NCBI GenBank assembly: GCA_963729075.1
Contig: CAVSMU010000014.1
Location: 124,001-188,000 of the forward strand
DNA: 64,000 nucleotides
Source: WHSW01 sp963729075
GTDB taxonomy: Bacteria; Actinomycetota; Thermoleophilia; Solirubrobacterales; 70-9
Direction: 5' to 3'
Made by a program: the position numbers and the translations under genes. Numbering within the stretch: the first letter of the stretch is position 1; each line of letters begins with the position of its first letter. The notes below the pieces were generated by a model. It was given only the letters and a program-made list of their open reading frames with translations. It was not told the origin of the DNA and did not search any database. Shown in pieces: positions 35,116 through 44,642 of this stretch.

Positions 35116-35607
35116 ATGGCAGTGCGCGAGGCCCCCGACGTGACCCGGATCAGCGACGAGCAGCTCGCCGCATGGCGCGCGTTCCTGCGCGCCCACTCCA
35201 CCATGCTGCGGCGGCTCGGCCGCGACCTGGAGGAGGCCGGGCTGCCGCCGCTCAGCTGGTACGACGTGCTCGCGGCGCTGCGCGATGCTCCCGAGCAGAG
35301 CCTGCGCCAGGTCGAGCTGGCCGAACGCGTGCTGCTCTCTCACAGCGGCCTCAGCCGGCTGCTCGATCGCATCGAGGAGAAGGGGCTCGTCGAACGCACA
35401 TCGTGCCCGGGCGACCGGCGTTCGTTCCATATTCGGCTGACCGACGAGGGTCAGGCGATGCTGGATTCGATGTGGCCGGTGTACGCGCGGGGGATCGCCG
35501 AGGACTTCCTGCCGGCGCTCGGGTCGAACTCGTGCGAGATGCGAAAGATGCTGGAGATGGTTGCCGCCAGCTGTGAGACCGTGCGCTCTGCCGAGGGCCG
35601 CGAGTAA
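35116..35607 (+). CDS. MarR family transcriptional regulator
   Basis: A 163-aa winged-helix regulator. The N-terminal helix (LAAWRAFLRAHSTMLRRLGRDLEE), the recognition region (LAERVLLSHSGLSRLLDRIEEKGLVER) and the wing (CPGDRRSFHIRLTDEG) match the family. It is divergent from yceI and probably represses that unit in response to a small aromatic or oxidant ligand; the ligand is unknown. Cys residues in the wing and tail (TSCPGD and SNSCEM) could allow redox sensing, which is speculation. Confidence 0.9.
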   Translation: MAVREAPDVTRISDEQLAAWRAFLRAHSTMLRRLGRDLEEAGLPPLSWYDVLAALRDAPEQSLRQVELAERVLLSHSGLSRLLDRIEEKGLVERTSCPGDRRSFHIRLTDEGQAMLDSMWPVYARGIAEDFLPALGSNSCEMRKMLEMVAASCETVRSAEGRE

Positions 35608-35612
35608 GCGCG

Positions 35613-36281
35613 CTATCCGGGCAGCGAGGCCACGAAGTCGACGAACTCGCGCGTGTCGCGCAGCGGCGGGCCGTGGCCGAAGCAGACGAGCGCGGGCTCT
35701 AGCGCGGCGAGGCGGCGGGCGGATTCGCGGTTTCGGGCGGGGTCGGGGGTGAGGTACGGCTTCGGCGTGTGCAGGCCGGGGATGCCGGTCAGGACGTTCA
35801 TGTTGTTGAGCACGTCGCCGAGGATGAGGACGCGGTCGGACTCGCGCCAGAAGGCGACGTGGCCGGCCGAGTGCCCCGGCACGTCGAGCACCTGGAAGCC
35901 GGCGACGACGTCGCCCTCGGCGAGGCGGCGGTCGACGGGATGGCCCGGGCCGACGAACGCGCGGTTAAAGAGGCCGGCGATCGGGTGGCTGGGCTGGAGC
36001 GTGCCGATCAGGCCGGGGTCCTCGGCGGCGTCGACGTCGCGCTCGCCGACCCAGAACGGGATGGCGAGGCGCTCGCAGACGGCGTGGCTGGCGCCCTGAT
36101 GGTCGGGGTGGGCGTGGGTGAGGGCGTGAGCGGTGATCGGATGGCCGTCGATCCCGCGCAGGATGCGACGGGTGGCGTGACGCGAGGCGGCGTCGATGAG
36201 CACGTCCCCGATCACGTAGACGTTGATCGCGTTCGGCGGAAAGCCGCCGACCTGCCAGACGCCGTCGGCGAGCTGCTTCAT
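35613..36281 (-). CDS. Metallo-beta-lactamase-fold hydrolase
   Basis: A 222-aa hydrolase with the metal motif THAHPDHQG, further ligands in DVPGHSAGHVAFW and LGDVLNNMN, and a terminal CFGHGPPL. The ATG at 36281 (MKQLADGVWQVGG) is preferred because earlier starts run into the hairpin upstream. The fold fits glyoxalase II-like or lactonase-like enzymes; the substrate is unknown. It converges with marR, 5 bp between stops. Confidence 0.88.
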   Translation of the reverse strand: MKQLADGVWQVGGFPPNAINVYVIGDVLIDAASRHATRRILRGIDGHPITAHALTHAHPDHQGASHAVCERLAIPFWVGERDVDAAEDPGLIGTLQPSHPIAGLFNRAFVGPGHPVDRRLAEGDVVAGFQVLDVPGHSAGHVAFWRESDRVLILGDVLNNMNVLTGIPGLHTPKPYLTPDPARNRESARRLAALEPALVCFGHGPPLRDTREFVDFVASLPG

Positions 36282-36312
36282 GGCGCGCAACCCTATCCGC
36301 GGGACCATGCGG

Positions 36313-36347
36313 GGTGAGACCGGCACCTCTCCGGGGCCGGTCTCACC
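36313..36347. terminator. Hairpin downstream of the M14 peptidase gene
   Basis: GGTGAGACCGG (36313-36323) pairs perfectly with CCGGTCTCACC (36337-36347) around a 13-nt loop, in the 87-bp gap between the peptidase stop (36369) and the MBL gene start. No T-run follows on the minus strand. Probable intrinsic-like terminator. Confidence 0.6.
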
Positions 36348-36368
36348 GCGCGAACGCGTGAGTTGGGG

Positions 36369-38879
36369 CTAGGGAGCGCGGAACGCGATCGTCGCGACCC
36401 CGGCGCGCTCGAGCGCCGCGGGCAGCTCGCCGGCAAACGGATGCTCGTCGGCGGTCAGCTCGTCCGGGTTCGCGATCAGATAAGCCACCCGGCCCGGGCT
36501 GCGCTGTGTCTGGTACCGGGCGCCGAACGAGTCGAGGACGCCCGCGGCGGACTGGGCGCTCTGCGGCTGCACCGCGAGCCGGATCGTCGCCGTGTTGCCG
36601 GTGAGCCGCGAGGCGGCGCTGCGCGCACGGGCCGTTTCCGTCGTGGTCGCAACGTCGGTGCGGGCGATCGCCGCTTCGTCCCCGAGCACCGCATTTCGCA
36701 GGAGCTTCTGGAATCCGGTCGTGAAGGCGCGGAAATTCGGCTCCACCGAGAACACGGTCGTCCGGCCTTGCCCGACGGGCTCGTCGACGACGGCGGCGGT
36801 TCCGCCGAGCTCCTCGGCGCCGGCGGCGAACCCCGACACGAACCAGTCGGCGGAATCCGCGGGCGGGAACTCGACCGCGACGTGCTCAGGCGATGACGCG
36901 CGCATCACGTTGTCGTACTCGTAGAAGGCATAGGCCTCGTCGCCGACGCCGCGCCGGAGCTCGCTGTCGCGATCGAGCCGGACTCGGAGGAGGCTGCCCG
37001 GGACGTCGGAGGTCGGGCTCGCCAGCACGGCGGTGGTGAGCCCGAGCTCAGCGGCGAGCTCGGTGCCCCCGCGCCACGCGATCAGGTGACCGCCACCGTT
37101 GAGCCAGTCTCGCAGCGCCTGCGCGCCGTCCTCGCCGAGGTCGGACACGCCCGTGGAGCTGGGACCGTTCGGGATCAGGACCGCGTCGTAGTCGGCGAGG
37201 GCGCCGGCGGCGATCTCGTCGGCGCTGACGTCGGTGTACGGCAGATGCCACACCTGCTCGAGGAGGTAGCGCAGCCAGCCCGCCGACTCGATCGCCGAGG
37301 TCGAATCCTCGGAGAGCTGGTAGAGCGCGATCCGCGGCGCATCCGCGGGAGGCGCCGGTCCGCCGGGGTCGTCTACCTCGCCGGCGCCGGACGCCTTCAG
37401 CTTCAGCGGCTGGCCGGAGTAGCCGCCACGCACGTTGAACAGCAGCGGCTGGCTCCAGGCGGTGACGTCGTAGAAGTAGGGGAACGGCGTGTAGGTGTCC
37501 TCGTTGAGCATCGCCTGCACCCAGTGCTTCTGCATCTGCGCCATCGGCACGTACCACGTGCCGGGCGGGAGCCGGCGCTCGCGGGTCTCGCGGCCGTAGG
37601 GCGTGAAGTCGGGTACGGAGACGGCGGCACGCAGCCGGTAGACGTCGACGCCCATCTCCTGGAGTCGATGGATCATCGCCTCGACCTCGGCCTGCTTCGA
37701 GGCGCGCCGCTCGGTGATGAAGTAGTGGCGCAGCGGGCGGTCGGGCACCTCGGTCTGCACCTCGTTGCCCGGATTGATGACCTCGTTGGGCTCGAGGAAT
37801 CCGTCGACCCCCTGCTCGTACGCCTCGCGCCAGGCGGCGGCCCACCGCGTGAGGATCGTCTCCTTGTTCATCGCCGCCTGCGACAGCGACACCCATTGGG
37901 TCAGGTACTGCTCGTAGGAGCGCTCGGCGATCGGGCTCTCGCCCCCCTTCTCGAACGTCATGCCGGCCGAGATCAGGCCGGTCGAGGGCACTGTGTCGCC
38001 GTAGCCCATGTAGAAGAGGTCGTAGATGTCGCGGTTGAAGAAGTCGATCCCCTGGCGGGTGAACTCCTCCGCCATCGCGGCGCCGTAGAGGTTGTTGATC
38101 CAGTCGATCGACTCGTCGGTGATCTCGTGGTAGATGGGATCGGAGTTGGGCGGGAAGAAGTAGCTGGTTCCGCCCATCTCGTGCGCGTCGATGAAGAGCG
38201 GGCTCGGAAATTCGAGCAGCATGTCGATCTTCGCGTCGGTCTCCGGCTGGGTGCGCGCAAACCAGTCGCGGTTCATGTCGAAGCCGTAGTGGTTGCGGCG
38301 GGTATCGGCCTCGCGGCCGTCGGGGTTCTGGATCGGCAGCAGGACGACGATGGCGTTGTCGAGGATCTGGCGCGCGGCGCAGTCCTCGCGATCGGCGAGC
38401 TCGTAGAGCACTCGCAGCGACCCCTCGGTGCCGGACTCCTCGCCGCCGTGCACGTTCGATGCCACCCAGAGGATCGCCGGGAAGCGCTTGGCGATCTGGA
38501 GGGCGTGCCCGGACGAGGTGCGCGGATCGCGCAGTCGCTGAGCCGCTTCGGAGATCTGATCCAGCGACTTGCTGTCGACGTTGTCCTCGTCGCCGACGAT
38601 CGCCCAGCGCAGCTGCCGCCCCTCCCACGTGCGCTGATCGAGCGCGCCGGTGGTGACGCGGTCGCTGGCGGCGTCGACGGCGTCCATGTACTCGTAGGCC
38701 TGGTCGGTCGTCACCTCGCCGGCCTCGCCGCCGGGCGCGGGGACGACGTCGGCGAGCTCGGGGACGTCGCCCCGGAACTCGGGCGGCGTCTGAGTCGGGT
38801 CGCAGACGGTCTGTGCGGTCGCCGGGGTGGCGGCGGCGAGCGTCCCGATCACGGCGCCCAGGACGACGACGAGCTTCAT
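36369..38879 (-). CDS. Secreted M14-family zinc carboxypeptidase with C-terminal amidotransferase-like domain
   Basis: An 836-aa exported protein with a signal peptide (MKLVVVLGAVIGTLAAATPA). The peptidase domain carries the zinc pair in NVHGGEESGTEG, the substrate segment RRNHYGFDMNRDWF, the DAHEMGGTSYFF block and likely the catalytic Glu in MTFEKGGESP. After about residue 500 a domain resembling class I glutamine amidotransferase/ThuA folds follows (DYDAVLIPNGPSSTG, LRDWLNGGGHLIAWRGG). Homologues are annotated as peptidases of large secreted type; the substrate is unknown. The ATG at 38879 is chosen as it starts the signal peptide; the open frame upstream crosses an antitoxin relic and the tRNA gene. 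Confidence 0.88.
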   Translation of the reverse strand: MKLVVVLGAVIGTLAAATPATAQTVCDPTQTPPEFRGDVPELADVVPAPGGEAGEVTTDQAYEYMDAVDAASDRVTTGALDQRTWEGRQLRWAIVGDEDNVDSKSLDQISEAAQRLRDPRTSSGHALQIAKRFPAILWVASNVHGGEESGTEGSLRVLYELADREDCAARQILDNAIVVLLPIQNPDGREADTRRNHYGFDMNRDWFARTQPETDAKIDMLLEFPSPLFIDAHEMGGTSYFFPPNSDPIYHEITDESIDWINNLYGAAMAEEFTRQGIDFFNRDIYDLFYMGYGDTVPSTGLISAGMTFEKGGESPIAERSYEQYLTQWVSLSQAAMNKETILTRWAAAWREAYEQGVDGFLEPNEVINPGNEVQTEVPDRPLRHYFITERRASKQAEVEAMIHRLQEMGVDVYRLRAAVSVPDFTPYGRETRERRLPPGTWYVPMAQMQKHWVQAMLNEDTYTPFPYFYDVTAWSQPLLFNVRGGYSGQPLKLKASGAGEVDDPGGPAPPADAPRIALYQLSEDSTSAIESAGWLRYLLEQVWHLPYTDVSADEIAAGALADYDAVLIPNGPSSTGVSDLGEDGAQALRDWLNGGGHLIAWRGGTELAAELGLTTAVLASPTSDVPGSLLRVRLDRDSELRRGVGDEAYAFYEYDNVMRASSPEHVAVEFPPADSADWFVSGFAAGAEELGGTAAVVDEPVGQGRTTVFSVEPNFRAFTTGFQKLLRNAVLGDEAAIARTDVATTTETARARSAASRLTGNTATIRLAVQPQSAQSAAGVLDSFGARYQTQRSPGRVAYLIANPDELTADEHPFAGELPAALERAGVATIAFRAP

Positions 38880-39037
38880 GCCTGCTCCCTTCGGACGATG
38901 ATCCCCCGGGCGCCGATACCCAGGCGGGTCGAGATCCATGCCTACCGGGATGGCAGAAGTCGTGGCCGTAGTTTTGCCGCCGAGTCCAACGCGGCGTCCG
39001 GCGATGCGCAGGCTCAGGTTCAGCGAGCCGTCCGGCA

Positions 39038-39251
39038 TCATCCGCAGCGCTCGCCGGCGGCCGTTATCGGGACGACCTTTGCGGGCTCGGGCGCGTTCGG
39101 CTCGGGAGCCTCGGCTGGGATCTCGAGCTGGTCGTGCGGCGGCGATGAGGCGCGCGTAGGGCTTGCCTCGGCGGGTGATCAGGAACGACTCGCCGGCGGC
39201 GGCGCGCTCCATGTACCAGCCGAAACGGTTGCGGTACTCGTGGGCGCCCAC
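39038..39251 (-). pseudogene. Orphan Phd/YefM-type antitoxin, frameshifted
   Basis: From a GTG at 39251 the minus strand reads VGAHEYRNRFGWYMERAAAG then ESFLITRRGKPYARLIAA, the DNA-binding half of a Phd/YefM antitoxin. Near 39140 a one-base shift gives PHDQLEIPAEAPEPNAPEPA and KVVPITAAGERCG with a TGA at 39038, a typical acidic toxin-binding tail. Without the shift the frame runs into the peptidase gene. No PIN or other toxin gene follows, so the module is partial. Confidence 0.7.
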
Positions 39252-39269
39252 CGTGGGAGGCGCGGAAGT

Positions 39270-39770
<501 letters not shown>

Positions 39771-39875
39771 ATGTTCGCATAGCGCCGGACGGAATCGGCC
39801 GCCGGATCGCACGCATCGGCGCGATCGTAGGCGCGCCCACGGAAACGCGGGCGCCGTCGCCAGCCGTCGCCCGGG

Positions 39876-41396
39876 TCAGCGAGTGACGGTGAAGCGGGTG
39901 CTCCCGGCCGAGTCGTACTGGTCGGCGAGCAGGTAGTGCACGACGTAGTCGCCCGGCGGCAGTGGCCAGGCACTGCCCTGGCTCTCCGGTCCGATCGTCG
40001 CCGAGCCGTCGGTGCTCGGGGGCACGGTGCCGGAGGCGTGCCCGCCCGTATATCCCCACGCGAGATAGTCGTCGGTGCTCGGATCCGACGCCGACGCCTC
40101 ATAGACGCCGAGCCAGTCCCAGCGGTTGGCGGGCCCGTCCGCCCATTCGACCTCGATCGGCTCGTCGCGCTCGTAGCGGCGCCGGTCGGTCGACAGCTGC
40201 AGCTCCGCCTGCGGATCGCGCAGCCAGAACGGGACCCTCGCCACCTCCCCGCCCTCGCCGTCGAGCAGGACCGCCTCATAGCCGCCCACGTCCATCCCGC
40301 CGGTGTCGAGCACGACCTCTCCGCTGGTGTCCGGGGCGTCGAGCCGCTCCGTCGCCGCCTCCGGATCTCCACCCTCGGGCACGATTGCGATCTCGTTCCC
40401 CTCTGAGTCCGGCAGGTTGTACGCGACCGTGACCTCGTCGCCGACCGTCCCCAGCCGTGCGTCGACGGAGACCATCGTCGGCATCGCGACCGGCGTCACC
40501 TCGAACGTCGACAGCACGGCGAAGTGATCCGACGTCCACGGCTCGAATTCGATCTCCGCGTCAGGGGCTCCCGACTCCGCGACCAGCTTGCTGTCGAGCG
40601 TCTTCGACGGGCCACCCGCGTAGACGTAGTCGATCCGCTCGCCCGACCGGTGCGTGACTCCGGGCTCCTTCACCGGGTCCGGATGCGCGTCGCGGTAGGT
40701 ATCGCGGAACCCGAGCTCGAACAGCTCCTCGCTCACCGGCCAGGGCACGGGCTCGTCGATGCCGGGACGCGTGCCGACGGTCTCCTCCGTGTAGTCCAGG
40801 CTCGATGGCTCGTTGAAGTCCCCGGTGAGGAAGACCGGATAGCCCTCGTCCGTCAGCTCGGCCGCCGCCCCGAGCGGCGACTCGAGCGCCGAGGTCCGCA
40901 CCTCGTTCTCGCTCTCGACGACCTCCGCAACCGACTTGCCGTTCTTCAGCAGCCGCGGGCCCCAGGCGACGTAGTCCAGGTGCACGTTGAAGAACGGGAT
41001 CACGTAGCCGGGACGGACCTCGATCAGGCCGTACAGGCCGTCGGCGCCCGAGGGCTCGAGGATCGGGTACTTCGACAGCAGCTGCAGCGACACGTTGTAG
41101 TAGGGGTAGCCCGTCCGCTCCGCGATCTTCGGCAGGCGCTCGTACGACTCGAGCACGCCGACCACGTCGGCGTCGATCTCTCGCATCACCCTGTCGGTCT
41201 CCGGCCCGCCTCCGTACTCGATGTTGTAGACGAGCAGATCCAGCCGCATCGGCTCGTCGGCCGGAACCGCCGCGGACGTGCCGGCCGCCGGCTCCGCGTC
41301 CGAGTCGTCGCCGGAGTCGCAGGCCGTCAGCAAGAGCGCAAGGAGGACCGCAATTGCTGGAAGAGCGATCCCTGCTCTACGCCGCGGCCACCCCAT
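39876..41396 (-). CDS. Lipoprotein with endonuclease/exonuclease/phosphatase domain
   Basis: A 506-aa lipoprotein: signal peptide ending in the lipobox LTAC (Cys26). Residues about 50-310 form an EEP (DNase I-like) domain with LLVYNIEYGG, FFNVHLDYVAWG, FLTGDFNEPSSLDY, RIDYVYAGG and the terminal catalytic SDHFAVLST. The C-terminal 180 residues are beta-rich, with two Ig-like or CARDB-type units (VTVAYNLPDSEGNEIAI and DEPIEVEWADGPANRWDWLG). It is probably anchored outside the membrane; substrate (nucleic acid, phosphoinositide or other) unknown. Confidence 0.85.
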   Translation of the reverse strand: MGWPRRRAGIALPAIAVLLALLLTACDSGDDSDAEPAAGTSAAVPADEPMRLDLLVYNIEYGGGPETDRVMREIDADVVGVLESYERLPKIAERTGYPYYNVSLQLLSKYPILEPSGADGLYGLIEVRPGYVIPFFNVHLDYVAWGPRLLKNGKSVAEVVESENEVRTSALESPLGAAAELTDEGYPVFLTGDFNEPSSLDYTEETVGTRPGIDEPVPWPVSEELFELGFRDTYRDAHPDPVKEPGVTHRSGERIDYVYAGGPSKTLDSKLVAESGAPDAEIEFEPWTSDHFAVLSTFEVTPVAMPTMVSVDARLGTVGDEVTVAYNLPDSEGNEIAIVPEGGDPEAATERLDAPDTSGEVVLDTGGMDVGGYEAVLLDGEGGEVARVPFWLRDPQAELQLSTDRRRYERDEPIEVEWADGPANRWDWLGVYEASASDPSTDDYLAWGYTGGHASGTVPPSTDGSATIGPESQGSAWPLPPGDYVVHYLLADQYDSAGSTRFTVTR

Positions 41397-41473
41397 TGAC
41401 CTTGTAGTAAATCAACCTATCCGCGCGCAGCGCGGAAATCGGCCGACCTCATCACCCGGGCCCGACGGCCGGA

Positions 41474-42214
41474 TCAGGCCGCCTCGGCCTCGTCGACGTC
41501 GAGCACCAGCCGGTCGCGCCGCCGATCCCGTACGCGGAACTCGAACGGCGAGCGCTCCTCGAGCTCGCGCAGCAGCTCGACGGGCTCGATCAGCTTCACC
41601 TCGAGCGTCGCCCGCCCGCGGGCGAAACGCTTCACCGAGATCTCCGAGGTCGCGACGATCCCTCCCGCCGCGTCCTCGAACCCGACGAGCTGCGAGAAGT
41701 CCGCGAGCGGCCCGACTTCGATCTCGACCATCCCATCGAAGAGCTGGTCCGCCGAGCGCAGCGCCCGCCCGTTCGACGTCGAGATCTCCTCCGCCTCCTC
41801 CTCGGCCCCGATCCGCGCGATCGCCGTCTGCAGCGAGTCGAGCAGCCGCTCGCGCGACTCGGGCCGCCGGGCGAGCTCGGTCATCCGCCCGCCGAGGTCG
41901 GCGGCCTCGCGCAGCGCCCGCAGCCTGATCCGAGTCGCCTGGCCGCGCGCCTGCCGGCGCACGTCCTTGAGCTCGCTCGCCAGCCCGGCCAACGCCCGCA
42001 TCCCCCGCTCGCCCTCCTCGCGCAGCCGGCCGAGCTCGGCCCGCAGCTCGGCGAGCTCGCGCTCGCGCGTCACTACCCGTTCGCAGAGTCCGTCGCAGGC
42101 CAGCTCGAGCTGCTCGATCCGCCGCCGCTCTCCCTCCAGCTGCGCGCGATGCGCAGTCAGCTGCGCGCTCACGACGGCCAGCGCCGCATCGCGCGCCGCC
42201 AGTGCCTCGTCCAC
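41474..42214 (-). CDS. Coiled-coil protein, possibly DivIVA-like at the N-terminus
   Basis: The frame has a long coiled coil (QLEGERRRIEQLELACDGL and ERELAELRAELGRLREEGER) and a C-terminal domain of about 80 residues (VEIEVGPLADFSQLVGFEDA, VKLIEPVELLRELEERSPFEF). The GTG at 42214 is the only standard start, but the frame upstream reads ARGSFKRSLFGYRPRDVDEA, which resembles the FGY..VD motif of DivIVA/GpsB and Sepf-like proteins. The position where a Met would be expected (42265) is ATA. The true start is therefore unclear. Downstream of rsfS on the same strand. Confidence 0.6.
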   Translation of the reverse strand: MDEALAARDAALAVVSAQLTAHRAQLEGERRRIEQLELACDGLCERVVTRERELAELRAELGRLREEGERGMRALAGLASELKDVRRQARGQATRIRLRALREAADLGGRMTELARRPESRERLLDSLQTAIARIGAEEEAEEISTSNGRALRSADQLFDGMVEIEVGPLADFSQLVGFEDAAGGIVATSEISVKRFARGRATLEVKLIEPVELLRELEERSPFEFRVRDRRRDRLVLDVDEAEAA

Positions 42215-42311
42215 ATCGCGCGGGCGATAACCGAACAGCGACCTCTTGAAGCTGCCCCTTGCTATGGGGCGAAAGCTAGGCCGGGCGTCGGACGGACGCG
42301 ACCGCCGACCG

Positions 42312-42740
42312 CTAGGCCCGCGATTCGCCCTCGACCCCGAGCGCCAGCCGCTCCGCCTCGCCCCAGAGGCGCTCGAGCCGGTAGCGATCGCGCACCTCGG
42401 GCACCATCAGGTGCAGGACGCAGTCGAGGTAGTCAACCAGCACCCAGCGGCCCTCGGCCTCCCCCTCGGTGCGCGCCGGCAGCCTCCCCTCGTCCTTCTT
42501 CATCCGCAGGTGGACCTCGTCGTGAATCGCCTTCGCCTGGCGCTCGTTGCGCGCCGTCGCGATCAGGAGGTAGTCCGTGTAGCCGACGAGCTCGCGGACG
42601 TCGAGCGCGACGATGTCCGCGCCCTTCTTGTCGTCGACGATCGCCGCTATCCGACGCGTCAGCTCGGCCGACGCCGCGGGGGAGTCCGCTCGCCGGTCGG
42701 CCACCGCCGCCTCGCGCCCCGCCGCCGCCCGGTCGCTCAC
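42312..42740 (-). CDS. rsfS: Ribosomal silencing factor RsfS
   Basis: RsfS binds L14 (uL14) and blocks subunit joining in starvation. The 142-aa protein has a variable N-terminus then DDKKGADIVALDVRELVGYT, DYLLIATARNERQAKAI, WVLVDYLDCVLHLMVPEVRD and YRLERLWG, the family core. It overlaps the nadD stop by 4 bp and is the usual last gene of the obgE-proB-proA-nadD-rsfS cluster. Confidence 0.95.
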   Translation of the reverse strand: MSDRAAAGREAAVADRRADSPAASAELTRRIAAIVDDKKGADIVALDVRELVGYTDYLLIATARNERQAKAIHDEVHLRMKKDEGRLPARTEGEAEGRWVLVDYLDCVLHLMVPEVRDRYRLERLWGEAERLALGVEGESRA

Positions 42741-43339
42741 GCGGGCACCGCCTCGCGATACAGCCCGCGCTCCGCGATCAGATCGGCCACCGGGGGCGGC
42801 ACGAGGTATCGCACCGGGCGCCCCTGAGCTACCCGCCGCCGGATCTGGGTCGAGGACACCCCGATCTCCGGCATCCGGATCACGTCCGCCCGTCCCGACG
42901 CGCCGAGACGCTCAACCGCCGCCTCCGCCTCATCGAGCGCGGTGCCCGGCCGGGCCGCGATGCCCAGTCGCGCGAGCTCGACCACGCGCTCGGGATCTCG
43001 CCACTGCTCGAGGTGTGCCGCCACGTCGGCGCCCATCAGGAAGGTGAACTCGTGATCGGGCCGCTCGTCGCGCAACAGCTCCAGAGTACGAAAGCTGTAG
43101 GACGGGCCGTCGCGGTCGACCTCGACATCGCTCACCTCGAACAGCTCGTCGCCCGCGGCCGCCAGCCGCGCCATCTCGAGCCGCACCCGCGGCCCCGGCT
43201 CCTGATCGATCCGCTTGTGGGGCGCCTGGCCGGCCGGGATGAGCAGCACCCGGTCGAGCCGGAGGGCAAACGCCGCCTCCTGCGCCAGGACCAGGTGACC
43301 GAGGTGGGGCGGATTGAACGCACCCCCGAGGATGCCCAG
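42737..43339 (-). CDS. nadD: Nicotinate-nucleotide adenylyltransferase (CTG start proposed)
   Basis: NadD makes deamido-NAD from NaMN and ATP. The nucleotidyltransferase motif GGAFNPPHLGHLVLAQEAA and the C-terminal SSTQIRRRVAQG place it firmly. In this frame the proA stop (TAG, 43352-43354) is followed by no ATG, GTG or TTG before the active-site motif; the CTG at 43339 gives (M)GILGGAFNPPH, exactly where relatives begin, with GGGGGTAGGG about nine bases before it. A GTG at 43249 would delete the HxGH site. Length with CTG is 200 aa. Confidence 0.9.
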   Translation of the reverse strand: MGILGGAFNPPHLGHLVLAQEAAFALRLDRVLLIPAGQAPHKRIDQEPGPRVRLEMARLAAAGDELFEVSDVEVDRDGPSYSFRTLELLRDERPDHEFTFLMGADVAAHLEQWRDPERVVELARLGIAARPGTALDEAEAAVERLGASGRADVIRMPEIGVSSTQIRRRVAQGRPVRYLVPPPVADLIAERGLYREAVPA

Positions 43340-43351
43340 AGAACCGACGCC

Positions 43352-44617
43352 CTACCCCCGCACCTGGCCGTCGCCGTGGACGATGTACTTGGTCGTCGTC
43401 AGCTCGCGCAGACCGATCGGCCCGCGTGCGTGAAGCTTCTGGGTCGAGTTGCCGATCTCGGCCCCCATGCCGAAGACGAACCCGTCGGTGAACCGGGTCG
43501 ATGCGTTGACGTAGACGACCGCCGCGTCGACGCCCTCCGTGAACTCGGCGGCCACCCCCTCCGAACGGGTAACGATCGCCTCCGAGTGACCGGTCCCGTG
43601 GGCGTTGACGTGCTCGATCGCGTCCGCGAGCGAGTCCACCACGCCGACCGCCATCTTCATTCCGAGATACTCGGTGTCCCAGTCCGCGGCCTCCGCCTCG
43701 CCGACCACGGTCGCTCCGGCGGCCGCCTGCGCGCGGCTGTCGCCCACGAGCTCCACCCCGGCGCCGGCAAGGTCGTCGAGCATCCCGGGCAAGAAGGCAC
43801 CGGCGACGTCCGCGTTCACGAGCAGCGTCTCGGCCGCGTTGCAGACACCCGGCCGGTCCACCTTCGCGTTGAACGCGACGCGCCGCGCCATCTCGAGGTC
43901 GGCGTCGGCGTGAACATAGACGTGGCAATTGCCGGCCGCCGCATACATCACCGGCACCGTCGCAACCGCCTTCAGCGCCTCCTTCAACCCCTCGCCGCCG
44001 CGCGGGATCACGAGGTCCACGAGCCCCTCGGCCGTCGCCAACTGCTCGAGCTCCGAGCGATCGCCCGCCAGCAGCTCGATCGACCCCTCGGGCAGCCCGG
44101 CGCCCGCCACCGCCTCGCGCACCAGCGCAGCCAGCGCCGCGTTCGAGCGCTCGGCGTAGCTCGAGCCGCGGAGCACGATCGCGTTGCCGCTCTTGAGCGT
44201 CAGCGCAGCACAGTCCACGGTCACGTTCGGCCGCGCCTCGTAGATCACGGCGACGACCCCCAGCGGCACACGCACCTTGCGGAGGTCGAGGCCGCCCTCG
44301 ATCTCCCGCCGCTCGATCTCCTCGCCCACCGGATCCGGGAGGGCGGCGATCGCGCGCACTCCGTCCGCCATCGCAGCGACCCGCTCAGCTGTCAGCGTGA
44401 GCCGATCGCGAAGCGCATCCGTGAGGCCGGCGGCCCGCTCGTCCGCGAGGTCGGCCGCGTTCGCCTCGAGCACCTCGTCGGTCCGCTCGGCCAGCAGCTC
44501 CGCGAGCCGCTCGAGCGCGGCGTCCTTGGTCGCCGTGCTCGCGGTCGCCAGCTCGCGCGACGCGCGCTTGGCACGCTCGCACGCCTCGGCAACGCCGGTT
44601 GTCGCGATCGCCGTCAT
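43352..44617 (-). CDS. proA: Glutamate-5-semialdehyde dehydrogenase
   Basis: ProA reduces gamma-glutamyl phosphate to glutamate semialdehyde for proline synthesis. The 421-aa protein has the family marks VRVPLGVVAVIYEARPNVTV, IVLRGSSYAERSNAALAAL and the catalytic Cys in KVDRPGVCNAAETLLV. Note that the window encodes both proline degradation (left edge) and proline synthesis here. proB lies 25 bp upstream. Confidence 0.95.
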   Translation of the reverse strand: MTAIATTGVAEACERAKRASRELATASTATKDAALERLAELLAERTDEVLEANAADLADERAAGLTDALRDRLTLTAERVAAMADGVRAIAALPDPVGEEIERREIEGGLDLRKVRVPLGVVAVIYEARPNVTVDCAALTLKSGNAIVLRGSSYAERSNAALAALVREAVAGAGLPEGSIELLAGDRSELEQLATAEGLVDLVIPRGGEGLKEALKAVATVPVMYAAAGNCHVYVHADADLEMARRVAFNAKVDRPGVCNAAETLLVNADVAGAFLPGMLDDLAGAGVELVGDSRAQAAAGATVVGEAEAADWDTEYLGMKMAVGVVDSLADAIEHVNAHGTGHSEAIVTRSEGVAAEFTEGVDAAVVYVNASTRFTDGFVFGMGAEIGNSTQKLHARGPIGLRELTTTKYIVHGDGQVRG

Positions 44618-44642
44618 CGAGACCTACAGCGTAGCCGCGACC

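Noticed and set aside
39038..39251. Complete toxin-antitoxin module
   Set aside because: The antitoxin is frameshifted and no toxin gene follows before the secreted peptidase.
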